Shown here: in pieces, positions 25,581 to 33,365 of the stretch
How positions within the stretch are numbered: position 1 is the first letter of the stretch
Layout of the letters: every line of letters begins with the position of its first letter
NCBI GenBank assembly: GCA_963825345.1
Contig: CAWGSQ010000001.1
Span: forward strand, 186,001-250,000
From: JACVRW01 sp963825345
Lineage (GTDB): Bacteria > Actinomycetota > Thermoleophilia > Solirubrobacterales > Thermoleophilaceae
Length of the DNA: 64,000 bases
Direction: 5' to 3'
Translations under genes and position numbers: made by a program
The notes under the pieces: model-generated
The model's database searches: none
The model's input: the letters and a program-made list of their open reading frames with translations, nothing else
Told to the model about the DNA's origin: nothing

Positions 25581-26285
25581 GTGTCGATTCACGACACCGA
25601 TCCGGAGGGGGTCACGCGCGTTCGCGCGGCAAACCCGTCGCCGCTCACTCTGGATGGGACGAACACGTACGTCGTTGAGCGCTGGGTTGTCGACCCGGGC
25701 CCTTCTGATCCTGTGCACCTTGATGCGGTGCGGGATGCCGCTGACGGCAGCATTGAGGGGGTTGTTCTTACGCACTCTCATGCTGATCACGCCGAGGGGG
25801 CCGAGTTGCTCGGGGCGCCCGTGGTGCTGCCGATCGACGGTCAGGCGGTCGGGCCGTTTCGTGCGCTTGGCACGCCTGGGCACTCCGCCGACAGCGTCTG
25901 CCTGCTGTTCGGTGGTATCTGCTTCACGGGCGACACGGTGCTCGGAACCGGCAGCGTCTTCATCGCTCCCGGCGAGGGCTCCCTGTCCGCATACCTCGAC
26001 TCCCTGCGGCGGCTGCGCGAGCTCGACCTTTCGGTGCTCTGCCCGGGCCACGGCCCATACGTCTCGGACCCCGCCGCGAAGCTCGACGAGTACATCGCCC
26101 ACCGCCTCGACCGCGAGCGCCGACTGGTGGACGCCCTGGACGCCGGCCTCCGCAGCCGCGACGACCTCCTTGACGCCGCCTGGCCCGAGGTGCCTACGGA
26201 GCTCCGCCCAGCAGCGGCGCTGACACTCGCAGCGCACCTCGAAAAACTCAGTGAAGAGGGCCGGCTACCCAGCGACGCCGGCTAG
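25581..26285 (+). CDS. Metallo-beta-lactamase fold hydrolase (LACTB2-like)
   Basis: 234 residues from GTG 25581. The metal-binding motif THSHADHAEG (HxHxDH) is near residue 67, with GTPGHSADSV, FTGDTVLG and LCPGHGPYV supplying the other ligands. The opening NPSPLTLDGTNTYVV and the C-terminal helical tail (winged-helix-like, HLEKLSEEGRL) match the LACTB2/glyoxalase-II-like subgroup, which includes ribonucleases and thioesterases. Substrate unknown. Cytoplasmic, no signal. It is divergent from the SpoIIE gene. The next 640 bp hold only a decayed gene. Confidence 0.88.
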   Translation: MSIHDTDPEGVTRVRAANPSPLTLDGTNTYVVERWVVDPGPSDPVHLDAVRDAADGSIEGVVLTHSHADHAEGAELLGAPVVLPIDGQAVGPFRALGTPGHSADSVCLLFGGICFTGDTVLGTGSVFIAPGEGSLSAYLDSLRRLRELDLSVLCPGHGPYVSDPAAKLDEYIAHRLDRERRLVDALDAGLRSRDDLLDAAWPEVPTELRPAAALTLAAHLEKLSEEGRLPSDAG

Positions 26286-26317
26286 CCCGCCCGGGGCGAA
26301 ACCCCACTCCATCGCAC

Positions 26318-26917
26318 TTGTGTGTGCCGAGCGGCCACGGTGGAAAGCATGGCTTTCAGGTGCACCGTGCGGTGCTCCCCGCAGACGAACGCACAACCCA
26401 CCGAGGAATACCGACCACGACAGTGCCCAGAACACTCCTCGACCTCATTGCTGTCGTTCAGCGGCATGAACTGAGGGGAGCGCTGAGGGAGGCCGAGCGG
26501 CCCGTCTCACAGACTCACTCTCGCTGCACGACCTCGTCGCCCGATATGAGCGGAGGCCTGGGCTACGCGCGGTCCGAGGCCTTCTTAAAGAGGCCAGCAT
26601 CGGCGCCAAGATCATCCGCAACGAGCTCGAGGAGCGCTTCCAGGACCTTCCTCATCAGAGCGGTCTGCCACAGCCGCAGACCAACGTGATCATCGAGGGC
26701 CTACGAGGTCGACTGCGTCTGGCCCGAGGCGCGGGTGATCGTCGAACTGGACGGCCACGCCACCCACTCGCCCGCGCACGCCTTCGAGCTCGACCGTGCA
26801 CGTGACCCCAGGCTCGAGGCGGCGGGCTCGCGCGTGATCCGGATCACCTGGCGGCAACTCGAGCAGGAGCCGGAGCTGGTGGAGGCGGATCTGCGGCGGC
26901 TTCTGCTGCGCGGCTAG
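26318..26917 (+). pseudogene. Decayed DUF559 / AbiEi-like endonuclease-fold gene
   Basis: Three frames together spell one DUF559-type protein. Frame one gives VHRAVLPADERTTHRGIPTT, then VPRTLLDLIAVVQRHELRGALREAER. After a shift near 26500-26520 comes SLHDLVARYERRPGLRAV and RNELEERFQDLPHQSGLPQP. After a second shift near 26700 comes YEVDCVWPEARVIVELDGHATH and RVIRITWRQLEQEPELVEADLRRLLLRG, the VSR-like fold end. Deleting one C near 26703 restores the last junction. The N-terminal start is also not evident. Intact relatives are often repeated in actinobacterial genomes and are linked to AbiEi-type antitoxin regions. Confidence 0.7.
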
Positions 26918-26920
26918 TCT
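26915..26920 (+). promoter_or_regulatory. -10 hexamer (TAGTCT) of efp
   Basis: TAnnnT hexamer 10 nt before the efp ATG, overlapping the end of the DUF559 remnant. This promoter can drive efp-nusB-xseB-ispA-dxs independently of the distant aro operon. Confidence 0.45.
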
Positions 26921-26930
26921 TTCGATCCCC

Positions 26931-27491
26931 ATGATCAGCACCAACCAGTTCAAGAACGGGACCCACATCGAGGTCGACGGCACAATCTTTCGGATCATGG
27001 ACTTCCAGCACGTGAAGCCGGGCAAGGGCGGCGCCTTCGTACGTACCAAGCTGAAGCGCGTGGACGACGGCGCGAGCATCGACCGGACGTTCCGGGCGGG
27101 CGAGAAGTTCCGGCCGGTGCGGACGGAGTCCCGCAAGATGACCTTCCTCTATACGGACGGCACCGAGGCTCACTTCATGGACACCCAGACCTACGACCAG
27201 ATGGCGGTGCCGGAGGACTCGGTTGCAGAGTCGCTCAAGTGGGTTCTGCCCAACGAGGAGGTCGAGGTGCTCTACGTCGATGAGTCGCCGACCGACATCC
27301 AGGTGCCGAGCGCCGTCGAGCTGGGAGTGGCCGAGACCGAACCGGGGCTTCGCGGCGATACGGCGAGCGGCGGCGGCGACAAGCCGGCCACGCTCGAGTC
27401 CGGCGTGGTGGTGCGCGTGCCGCTGTTCGTGAACGTGGGCGACCGGGTCCGCGTGGACACCCGCTCCGGCGAGTACGTCTCGCGCGCGTGA
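26931..27491 (+). CDS. efp: Translation elongation factor P
   Basis: 186 residues, three-domain tRNA-mimicking factor that relieves ribosome stalling at polyproline. MISTNQFKNGTHIEVDG is the canonical start; the loop KPGKGGAF places Lys32 at the tip that contacts the peptidyl-transferase centre. The end (VVVRVPLFVNVGDRVRVDTRSGEYVSR) matches the family. The segment between domains II and III carries GLRGDTASGGGDKPATLESG, where the family usually has KGDTATGATKPATLETG. Length is normal. It heads the efp-nusB operon, which in mycobacteria directly follows pepQ. Confidence 0.97.
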   Translation: MISTNQFKNGTHIEVDGTIFRIMDFQHVKPGKGGAFVRTKLKRVDDGASIDRTFRAGEKFRPVRTESRKMTFLYTDGTEAHFMDTQTYDQMAVPEDSVAESLKWVLPNEEVEVLYVDESPTDIQVPSAVELGVAETEPGLRGDTASGGGDKPATLESGVVVRVPLFVNVGDRVRVDTRSGEYVSRA

Positions 27492-27498
27492 GCCCGCC

Positions 27499-27879
27499 GT
27501 GTCCAGGCGCACCGACCAGCGAAGGGCCGCCGTGGTGGCCCTCTACCAGGCCGACGTGACAGGCCGTTCCGCTCCCGACCTCGTGGAGCGCGGCGCCGCC
27601 CCGTTCACGCGCGAGCTGGTGGAGGGCGTGGAGGGCGAGCGCGGCGAGCTCGACGAGTCGATCGCGCGCCATGCCACGGGCTGGTCGCTCGACCGCATCG
27701 CGCCGCTCGAGCGCAACATTCTGCGCGTGGCCATCCACGAGCTGCGCAGCCGCCCGGACGTGCCGGACGAGGTGGCGATCGACGAGGCCGTGGAGGCCGC
27801 AAAGGAGCTGTGCTCGGCGGACGCACCCGGCTTCGTGAACGGGATCCTCGGCGCTGTCCAGAGGGAGTACGCGGCGTGA
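27499..27879 (+). CDS. nusB: Transcription antitermination protein NusB
   Basis: 126 residues from GTG 27499, 7 bp after efp. The all-helical RNA-binding fold is recognisable from RRTDQRRAAVVALYQADVTG at the start, then GWSLDRIAPLERNILRVAIHEL and VAIDEAVEAAKELCSADAPGFVNGILGAV, the most conserved stretch. NusB with NusE binds boxA RNA to prevent termination in rRNA operons. Its stop overlaps the next GTG by 4 bp. Confidence 0.95.
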   Translation: MSRRTDQRRAAVVALYQADVTGRSAPDLVERGAAPFTRELVEGVEGERGELDESIARHATGWSLDRIAPLERNILRVAIHELRSRPDVPDEVAIDEAVEAAKELCSADAPGFVNGILGAVQREYAA

Positions 27880-28076
27880 ACCGACCGGAGACCCTGACCG
27901 CACTCGCCGAGGAGCTCGAGGCGGTGGCGGACAAGCTGCGCGCCGACGCGGTCGACTCCGACGAGGCCGCCGACCTCGTGGAGCGCTGCGCCGAGATCGC
28001 CGCGCGGCTCGGTGCGGAGATCGACTCGCGGGCGCGCGGGGCGAGCGAGTCGGAGGGCCAGGAGCGCCTTCTTTGA
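27876..28076 (+). CDS. xseB: Exodeoxyribonuclease VII small subunit-like protein
   Basis: 66 residues from GTG 27876 (4-bp overlap with nusB). Two amphipathic helices (ETLTALAEELEAVADKLRAD and SDEAADLVERCAEIAARLGAEID) fit the XseB two-helix fold, which assembles on XseA to form the single-strand exonuclease. The position between nusB and ispA is exactly that of xseB in Bacillus (nusB-folD-xseA-xseB-ispA-dxs). There is no xseA in the window, so the assignment relies on length, helical pattern and place. It could also be a short coiled-coil protein of other function. Confidence 0.6.
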   Translation: MNRPETLTALAEELEAVADKLRADAVDSDEAADLVERCAEIAARLGAEIDSRARGASESEGQERLL

Positions 28077-28951
28077 GCTCCACTGACACCGCGGCCTACC
28101 CGGTCGAGCTCCAGCAGAAGGTCGACGACTATCTCGACGGCCTCCGCTTCGCCGCCGAGCCCGGCACGGCCCGGCTCGAGGAGGCCATGCGCTACTCGCT
28201 GCTCGCGGGCGGTAAGCGCATCCGCCCGGTGCTCGCGCTCGCGACCGCCGAGGCGCTCGGTCGCTCCCCCGACGAGGTCCTTCCGCTCGCCGCGGCCATC
28301 GAGATGATCCACACCTACTCGCTGATCCACGACGACCTCCCGGCGATGGACGACGACGAGCTGCGCCGTGGCCAGCCCACCTGCCACGTGGCCTTCGGCG
28401 AGGACGTGGCGATCCTGGCGGGCGACGGGCTCTTCGCCGAGGCGCTGCGCCTCGCGCTCTCGGAGCAGCGGGGCGAGCCGGCCCACGTGCTCGCCGCGGT
28501 TCGAGAGCTCGTGACCGCCGCGGGAACGCACGGCATGGTCGGCGGGCAGTTCCTCGACGTGGCGGCTGGGGACGCTCCGGACCTACGCCGTGTGCACGAG
28601 CTGAAGACCGGCGCGCTGATCGCCGCGTCGGTCGGCTGCATCCTGGCGCTCGAGGGCTTGGACGGACCTGCCACAATCCCGTTCCGGCGCTTCGCGGCCG
28701 AGCTCGGAGTTGTCTTTCAGATCGTCGACGACATCCTCGACGTGACAGGGGACGAGGCAGAGCTCGGGAAGCCGCGCGGCTCCGACGAACGCCACGGAAA
28801 GGCGACCTATGTGAGTGTGTTCGGCCTCAACCGGGCACGGGAGCTGGCGAAGGAAACGCACGCATCAGCCAGGGCCGCCCTCGCGGAAGCTGAGGGCGCC
28901 ACCGGCCGGCTCACACAGATCGCCGACTACATCCTCACCCGCACCACATGA
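28073..28951 (+). CDS. ispA: Polyprenyl (farnesyl/geranylgeranyl) diphosphate synthase
   Basis: 292 residues, TTG start overlapping xseB by 4 bp. It condenses isopentenyl diphosphate with allylic diphosphates. The first Asp-rich motif is DDLPAMDDDELRRG near residue 87 (DDxxxxD form, with the two-residue insert of bacterial FPP synthases) and the second is DDILD near 220. YSLLAGGKRIRPVLALA and the GQ motif (MVGGQFLDVAAG) are also present. dxs follows with a 4-bp overlap, so precursor supply and chain elongation are co-expressed. Product chain length cannot be read by eye. Confidence 0.94.
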   Translation: MSSTDTAAYPVELQQKVDDYLDGLRFAAEPGTARLEEAMRYSLLAGGKRIRPVLALATAEALGRSPDEVLPLAAAIEMIHTYSLIHDDLPAMDDDELRRGQPTCHVAFGEDVAILAGDGLFAEALRLALSEQRGEPAHVLAAVRELVTAAGTHGMVGGQFLDVAAGDAPDLRRVHELKTGALIAASVGCILALEGLDGPATIPFRRFAAELGVVFQIVDDILDVTGDEAELGKPRGSDERHGKATYVSVFGLNRARELAKETHASARAALAEAEGATGRLTQIADYILTRTT

Positions 28952-30897
28952 CCAAGCTCCTCGACAACATCGACGGCCCGGCCGACCTCAAGGGCCTCGA
29001 CGACGAGCAGCTGACGCTGGTTGCGCAGGAGGTCCGCGAGCTGATCATCGACACGATCGGCGAGATCGGCGGCCACTTCGGAGCCAACCTCGGCGCCTGC
29101 GAGATCGCCGTGGCGATCCACTCCCTGCTCGAGTCCCCGCGCGACAAGGTGCTCTGGGACGTGGGCCACCAGGCCTACCCGCACAAGGTCCTCACCGGGC
29201 GCCGCGGAGAGCTCCACACGATCCGCAAGTACGGCGGCCTCGCGCCCTTCTGCGCGATGCACGAGTCGGAGCACGACATCATGGGCGCCGGCCACGCCTC
29301 GACCAGCGTGTCGTACGCGGTGGGCATCAAGGAGGCCATGCGCCGCGGCGTGGCGCCCGACGGCAAGGTCGTGGCCGTGATCGGGGACGGCGCGCTCACC
29401 GGAGGCGTCTCGTTCGAGGCCCTGCTCAACGCCGGCGGCATGGACATGCCGATGGTGATCGTGGTGAACGACAACGGCATGTCGATCGCCCCGAACGTGG
29501 GCGCGCTGTCGCGCCTCTTCAACCGCATGCGGCTGAATCCGAAGCTGTACCACGCACGCGAGGACGCCGAGGAGACGCTCACCAAGCTGCCCGCGGGCAT
29601 CGGCAGCAAGATCGAGCGCCTCGGGCCGATCCTGAAGGAGTCGCTGAAGGCCTACTGGGCGCCGGGGCTCTTCTTCGAGGAGCTCGACCTCGCCTACGTG
29701 GGAGTGATCGACGGCCACGACGTGAAGGCGCTCCGCCAGGCGATCGGCGAGGCCCTTGAAGCCGACCGGCCGGTGGTCGTGCACTGCAAGACCGTGAAGG
29801 GCAAGGGCTTCGTGCCGGCCGAGGAGGGCGGGCTCGAGGGCATGGAGAAGTGGCACGCCGCCAAGCCGGGGTCGGTCGTGAACGGCGCCGCGGCGCCGAA
29901 GAAGAAGCCGGAGGCGAAGAGCGGCAAGTTCTCCAAGGCGGCGCCGCCGCAGTACACGACCGTGTTCGGCGAGGCGCTCGTGGAGGAGTGCCGCCGGGAC
30001 GAGCGCGTGATGGGAATAACCGCCGCGATGAACTCCGGCACCGGCCTGAACCTGCTCCAGAAGGCCCTGCCCGACCGCTACTACGACGTCGGGATCGCCG
30101 AGCAGCACGCGGTCCTGTTCGCCGCCGGTCTCGCGCTCGAGGGGGCGAAGCCGGTGGCGGCGATCTACTCGACCTTCCTCCAGCGCGGCTATGACCAGAT
30201 CGTCCACGACATCTGCCTCCAGAAGCTGAACGTGGTGTTCGCGATGGACCGCGCGGGCCTGGTCGGCGATGACGGCCCCACCCACCACGGCGCTTTCGAC
30301 ATCTCATACCTGCGCTGCCTGCCGCACATGGTCCAGATGGCCCCGCGCGACGAGGCCGCCCTCGTGAACATGCTGCACACCGCGCTCCTCTACGACAACG
30401 GGCCGGTTGCGCTGCGCTACCCACGCGGCGAGGCCGAGGGCGTGCCGCTGCCGGTACATCCCGAGCCGATCGAGATCGGCCGCGGCGAGCTGCTGCGCGA
30501 GGGTGAGACGGTTGCACTGCTCGGCTACGGCTACGGAGTGAGCGTGGCCCTCGGCGCCGCCGATCGGCTCGCCGACGAGCACGGCGTGGAGGCCACCGTG
30601 GCGGACGCCCGCTTCGCCAAGCCGCTCGACGCCGAGCTGGTGGAGCGCCTCGCCGCCGAGCACGACGTGCTCGTGACCGTGGAGGAGAACGTGCTCGCCG
30701 GCGGTTTCGGCTCAGGCGTGCTCGAGCACCTCGCCGACCGCGACCTGCTCGCGGGCACCCGCGTTCTGCGCTTCGGCCTCCCCGACCGCTACGTGACCCA
30801 CGGCCAGCCCGCGCTCCTGCGCGAGGAGGTCGGGCTCACGCCCGAGGCCGTGGCCGAGCGGGTGGCGCAGGCAGTGCTCGAGCCCTCGCTCGCCTAG
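28948..30897 (+). CDS. dxs: 1-Deoxy-D-xylulose-5-phosphate synthase
   Basis: 649 residues, ATG overlapping ispA by 4 bp. This thiamine-diphosphate enzyme joins pyruvate and glyceraldehyde 3-phosphate in the first step of the MEP isoprenoid pathway. Visible are LWDVGHQAYPHKVLTGR, the ThDP/Mg motif GDGALTGGVSFEALLNAG ending in NDNGMSI, then the pyrimidine-binding region (YDVGIAEQHAVLFAAGLA, with the catalytic Glu) and DRAGLVGDDGPTHHGAFD. A Lys/Pro-rich linker lies near residues 310-330. Length is typical. It converges on the M42 peptidase gene 15 bp away. Confidence 0.97.
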   Translation: MTKLLDNIDGPADLKGLDDEQLTLVAQEVRELIIDTIGEIGGHFGANLGACEIAVAIHSLLESPRDKVLWDVGHQAYPHKVLTGRRGELHTIRKYGGLAPFCAMHESEHDIMGAGHASTSVSYAVGIKEAMRRGVAPDGKVVAVIGDGALTGGVSFEALLNAGGMDMPMVIVVNDNGMSIAPNVGALSRLFNRMRLNPKLYHAREDAEETLTKLPAGIGSKIERLGPILKESLKAYWAPGLFFEELDLAYVGVIDGHDVKALRQAIGEALEADRPVVVHCKTVKGKGFVPAEEGGLEGMEKWHAAKPGSVVNGAAAPKKKPEAKSGKFSKAAPPQYTTVFGEALVEECRRDERVMGITAAMNSGTGLNLLQKALPDRYYDVGIAEQHAVLFAAGLALEGAKPVAAIYSTFLQRGYDQIVHDICLQKLNVVFAMDRAGLVGDDGPTHHGAFDISYLRCLPHMVQMAPRDEAALVNMLHTALLYDNGPVALRYPRGEAEGVPLPVHPEPIEIGRGELLREGETVALLGYGYGVSVALGAADRLADEHGVEATVADARFAKPLDAELVERLAAEHDVLVTVEENVLAGGFGSGVLEHLADRDLLAGTRVLRFGLPDRYVTHGQPALLREEVGLTPEAVAERVAQAVLEPSLA

Positions 30898-30912
30898 CGC
30901 GGCCCGGGCCGG

Positions 30913-31974
30913 CTACCAGCGCGTGAGCGTGCTGTCGGCCTCGAGCCGCAGCGCGAGCGCTGTGAGCAGGCGGATCGTGTTCTCCACGTCGTCGAGCTGC
31001 ACCAGCTCGACCGGGGAGTGCATGTAGCGCAGCGGGATCGACACCACGGCCGTGGGGATCCCGCCGCGGCTGAGGTGAATCGTGTCGGCGTCGGTATGGG
31101 TGGACGAGCCCGCGGCCTCGGTGGAGCACTCGATGCCCTCGGCCCGCGCCGCCTCGTCGAGGAGATCGTTGAGCGGCCGGCTCACCACCGCCCCGCGCGT
31201 GATCACGGGACCGCTCCCGAGGCCGTGGTCGCCGATCTCGCCGGGATCCACTCCCGGAGCGTCGGTGGCGTGCGTCACGTCCACGACCACCGCGAGATCC
31301 GGCTCGACCCCGTAGGCCATCACGCGAGCGCCGTGCGCGCCGATCTCCTCCTGAACCGCCGCCACGCCCGCCACCGGGCCGCCACCGCCGCCGGCCTCCT
31401 TCACCCGCCGCGCCACCTCGAGCGCCACGTACACGCCGAGGCGGTTGTCGAGCGCGCGCGAGACGAGCCGCTCGTTCGGCAGCTCGAGCGGCTCGGCAGT
31501 GAGCAGGACCTGGTCGCCCGGCGAGACCATCGAGCGGGCCTCGTCGCCGTCCTTCGCGCCGATGTCCACGTGCAGGTCCTTCAGCCGCATCGCCTTCTTG
31601 CGCTCCTCGGCGTCGGTGAGGTGGGGCGGCTTGCGGCCCACCAGGCCCGGCACGATCCCCTCGCGCGTGAACACCTGCACGCGCTGGCCCACGAGCACCT
31701 GCGGGTCCCAGCCGCCCGACTGCACCACGTGGAGGAAGCCCTTGTCGCTCACGTGGCTCACGAGCAGGGCGATCTCGTCCACGTGGCCCACGATCGCGAG
31801 CAGCGGATGCTCCGAGTTGCCGTTCACGCGCGCGACCGTCGTGCCCAGGCGGTCCACCGACACGTCGTCCGCGAACTCCTCGGCGGCCTCGCGCCACACG
31901 CGCGCCGGCTCGCTCTCGTGGCCGGGCGGGCCGGGGGCGGTGAGCAACTTGAGAAGAAGGTCGGGGGCTGCCAT
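30913..31974 (-). CDS. M42 family metallo-aminopeptidase
   Basis: 353 residues from ATG 31974. M42 enzymes are dinuclear zinc aminopeptidases that assemble as large tetrahedral complexes. Ligand motifs are visible: GHVDEIALLVSHV (first His and following Asp), RALDNRLGVYVALE (bridging Asp), AVQEEIGAHGARV (catalytic Glu pair), VVDVTHATD (Asp) and SSTHTDADTIHL with the last His. The region IVPGLVGRKPPHLTDAEERKK is typical of the beta-barrel insertion. Length fits. TAGCCT (31987-31982) is 7 nt before the start. Confidence 0.93.
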   Translation of the reverse strand: MAAPDLLLKLLTAPGPPGHESEPARVWREAAEEFADDVSVDRLGTTVARVNGNSEHPLLAIVGHVDEIALLVSHVSDKGFLHVVQSGGWDPQVLVGQRVQVFTREGIVPGLVGRKPPHLTDAEERKKAMRLKDLHVDIGAKDGDEARSMVSPGDQVLLTAEPLELPNERLVSRALDNRLGVYVALEVARRVKEAGGGGGPVAGVAAVQEEIGAHGARVMAYGVEPDLAVVVDVTHATDAPGVDPGEIGDHGLGSGPVITRGAVVSRPLNDLLDEAARAEGIECSTEAAGSSTHTDADTIHLSRGGIPTAVVSIPLRYMHSPVELVQLDDVENTIRLLTALALRLEADSTLTRW

Positions 31975-31981
31975 CGCGGAG

Positions 31982-31987
31982 AGGCTA
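31982..31987 (-). promoter_or_regulatory. -10 hexamer (TAGCCT) of the M42 peptidase gene
   Basis: Minus-strand TAnnnT hexamer 7 nt before ATG 31974; it overlaps the last codon and stop of the OsmC gene, so the peptidase has its own start site within that gene's end. Confidence 0.4.
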
Positions 31988-32440
31988 GCGGCGTGCGACG
32001 GTCGGCTCGATGGAAACCTCGCTAGTCAGGCTGTTCGCGATGTAGCAGTGCTCGTGCGCGGTGTCCACGAGCTTCCGGACCCGCTCGTCGCTCGCGTCAC
32101 CCGTAACGGTGATCCGCGGTCGCAGCGTGATCTTGGTGATCCGGAGCGGCGGGTCGTCCTCCGGCATCACCCCGAGCGCGTCATCCTCGTACCCGACGAC
32201 GTCGATCCGGGCCTTGGCGGCCAGGTGCAGGAAGAACAGCATCTGGCATGAGGACGCGGACATCACGAGCAGCTGCTCCGGGTTCAGGATGCTCGGATCG
32301 CCGTGCGCCTCTCCGGTGGTGAGGCGCAGTTCCTGCTCCGCGGGCGCCGCCGTGGCCGTGTGGAGCCGGTCGTACCCATTCCAGCCAAGGCCGGTGGAGC
32401 CGCTCCAGCTCAGCCGAGTCTCGTACCGGTGCGTGCCCAT
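31985..32440 (-). CDS. OsmC family protein (peroxide/osmotic stress)
   Basis: 151 residues from ATG 32440, fixed by TATTCT 6 nt upstream. OsmC/Ohr proteins reduce organic hydroperoxides with a pair of Cys. Here HRYETRLSWSG, then GDPSILNPEQLLVMSASSCQMLFFLHLAAKA, contains the first conserved Cys, and DTAHEHCYIANSLTSEVSIEP the second. The N-terminal strand layout and length fit the OsmC/YhfA side of the family. No membrane segment. It is divergent from the SnoaL-like gene. Confidence 0.9.
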   Translation of the reverse strand: MGTHRYETRLSWSGSTGLGWNGYDRLHTATAAPAEQELRLTTGEAHGDPSILNPEQLLVMSASSCQMLFFLHLAAKARIDVVGYEDDALGVMPEDDPPLRITKITLRPRITVTGDASDERVRKLVDTAHEHCYIANSLTSEVSIEPTVARR

Positions 32441-32445
32441 CGGTG

Positions 32446-32452
32446 CAGAATA
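32446..32452. promoter_or_regulatory. Overlapping divergent -10 elements, OsmC and SnoaL-like genes
   Basis: Only 17 bp separate the two start codons. Minus strand: TATTCT (32452-32447), 6 nt from ATG 32440. Plus strand: CAGAAT (32446-32451), 6 nt from GTG 32458. The two would be mutually exclusive sites for one polymerase. Confidence 0.4.
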
Positions 32453-32457
32453 GAAGC

Positions 32458-32868
32458 GTGTCCCAGCAGAACGTGGAGCTAGTACGCGCCAGCTTCGAGG
32501 CATTCGGCCGCGGGGACTTCGACGCCGCGTTCGCCGCGTACGGCCCCGACATCGAGTGGTGCACCGCCGACGACGAGCCCGATTCGCGGACCTACACAGG
32601 CCTCGCCGAGCTGCGGGCCTTCGTGGCTCACCTCGCGGACCCGTGGAGCGACCGCTTCGGCCCGGCCATCCACTTCGAGGACTTCATCGACTGCGGCGAC
32701 TGGGTCCTGGCGCCGTGGAGCGGGCGGCTCCACGGCCACGGCAGCGGGATCGAGATGGAGGTATCGGAGACCTACGCGGTGCGGGTTCGGGACGGCAGGA
32801 TCGTGCGCGTGGACGAGTACCGCACCGTCGAGGAGGCCATCGACGCCGTGACCCGCTCCCAGACGTAG
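32458..32868 (+). CDS. SnoaL-like / NTF2-fold protein
   Basis: 136 residues from GTG 32458. Start VSQQNVELVRASFEAFGRGDFDAAFAAYGPDIEW is the usual opening of the SnoaL-like polyketide-cyclase/ketosteroid-isomerase superfamily; the ending VRVRDGRIVRVDEYRTVEEAIDAV is the typical last strands and helix. Members are small single-domain proteins with a hydrophobic pocket; most are not characterised and the ligand here is unknown. A hairpin terminator follows directly. Confidence 0.85.
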   Translation: MSQQNVELVRASFEAFGRGDFDAAFAAYGPDIEWCTADDEPDSRTYTGLAELRAFVAHLADPWSDRFGPAIHFEDFIDCGDWVLAPWSGRLHGHGSGIEMEVSETYAVRVRDGRIVRVDEYRTVEEAIDAVTRSQT

Positions 32869-32900
32869 AAACGGCCCCGCCGGGAGAGCGGAGCCGTTTC
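32868..32900 (+). terminator. Hairpin after the SnoaL-like gene
   Basis: GAAACGGC (32868-32875) pairs perfectly with GCCGTTTC (32893-32900), starting on the last base of the stop codon and ending in TTTC. It is likely an intrinsic terminator. Confidence 0.6.
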
Positions 32901-32913
32901 TGAGGGAGGAGTG

Positions 32914-32970
32914 ATGCGTATGGGTTCTTTGGGAGGAAGTCTTAGATCGCCCGGGCGCTGTAGCGCGTGA
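32914..32970 (+). CDS. Possible 18-residue ORF with strong ribosome site
   Basis: GGAGG lies 4 nt before ATG 32914, and the frame runs 18 codons (MRMGSLGGSLRSPGRCSA) to TGA, overlapping the end of the convergent membrane protein gene. It is one of the few good Shine-Dalgarno/ATG pairs in the window. It could be a leader peptide remnant or chance. Confidence 0.2.
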   Translation: MRMGSLGGSLRSPGRCSA

Positions 32971-33301
32971 CAGAGGTCATCACCAGCGCGGCGATGCCGG
33001 CAACCGCGAACAGGGCCATTGCCTCGAGCTGGCCCGCCACGGCGAAGATGCCGGCGGACAGGATCAGGCCGAGGGCGAGGCCGCGGTCATAGACCGCCTG
33101 GGCGGACATCGGGAGCGTGCCCCGGCCGCCGGGCTCGGTGCCCGCCAGCCCCAGCGCGATCGCGAGCGTGCCCACGAGAACGCCGGTCACGAGCGGCGCG
33201 GCGTCGAGCCCCATCAGGAAGGGGCCGCCGATCAGGGCGCTGCCGGCAACCACCAGCAGGGCGGCGCGCAGCGAATGCGAGATCACATGCGTCGAACTCA
33301 T
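32942..33301 (-). CDS. Small integral membrane protein, function unknown
   Basis: 119 residues with four hydrophobic segments: AALLVVAGSALIGGPFLMGL, then APLVTGVLVGTLAIALGLAG, LALGLILSAGIFAVAGQL and EAMALFAVAGIAALVMTSVT. No catalytic motif is visible. The pattern of four short helices with an N-terminal SxHxxxHSLRAALL is like small membrane proteins common in actinobacteria. TAGCCT is 8 nt before ATG 33301. It is divergent from tlyA. Confidence 0.8.
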   Translation of the reverse strand: MSSTHVISHSLRAALLVVAGSALIGGPFLMGLDAAPLVTGVLVGTLAIALGLAGTEPGGRGTLPMSAQAVYDRGLALGLILSAGIFAVAGQLEAMALFAVAGIAALVMTSVTRYSARAI

Positions 33302-33309
33302 CTCAATCG

Positions 33310-33315
33310 AGGCTA
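33310..33315 (-). promoter_or_regulatory. -10 hexamer (TAGCCT) of the small membrane protein gene
   Basis: Minus-strand hexamer, 8 nt before ATG 33301; identical to the hexamer of the M42 gene. Confidence 0.4.
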
Positions 33316-33353
33316 CCCCGACGCTTCGAGGGGAGTGTGAGGTCGGTCACAGA

Positions 33354-33359
33354 TACTCT
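33354..33359 (+). promoter_or_regulatory. -10 hexamer (TACTCT) of tlyA
   Basis: TAnnnT hexamer 6 nt before GTG 33366; predicts a leaderless tlyA-nadK transcript. Confidence 0.45.
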
Positions 33360-33365
33360 CCGGCC

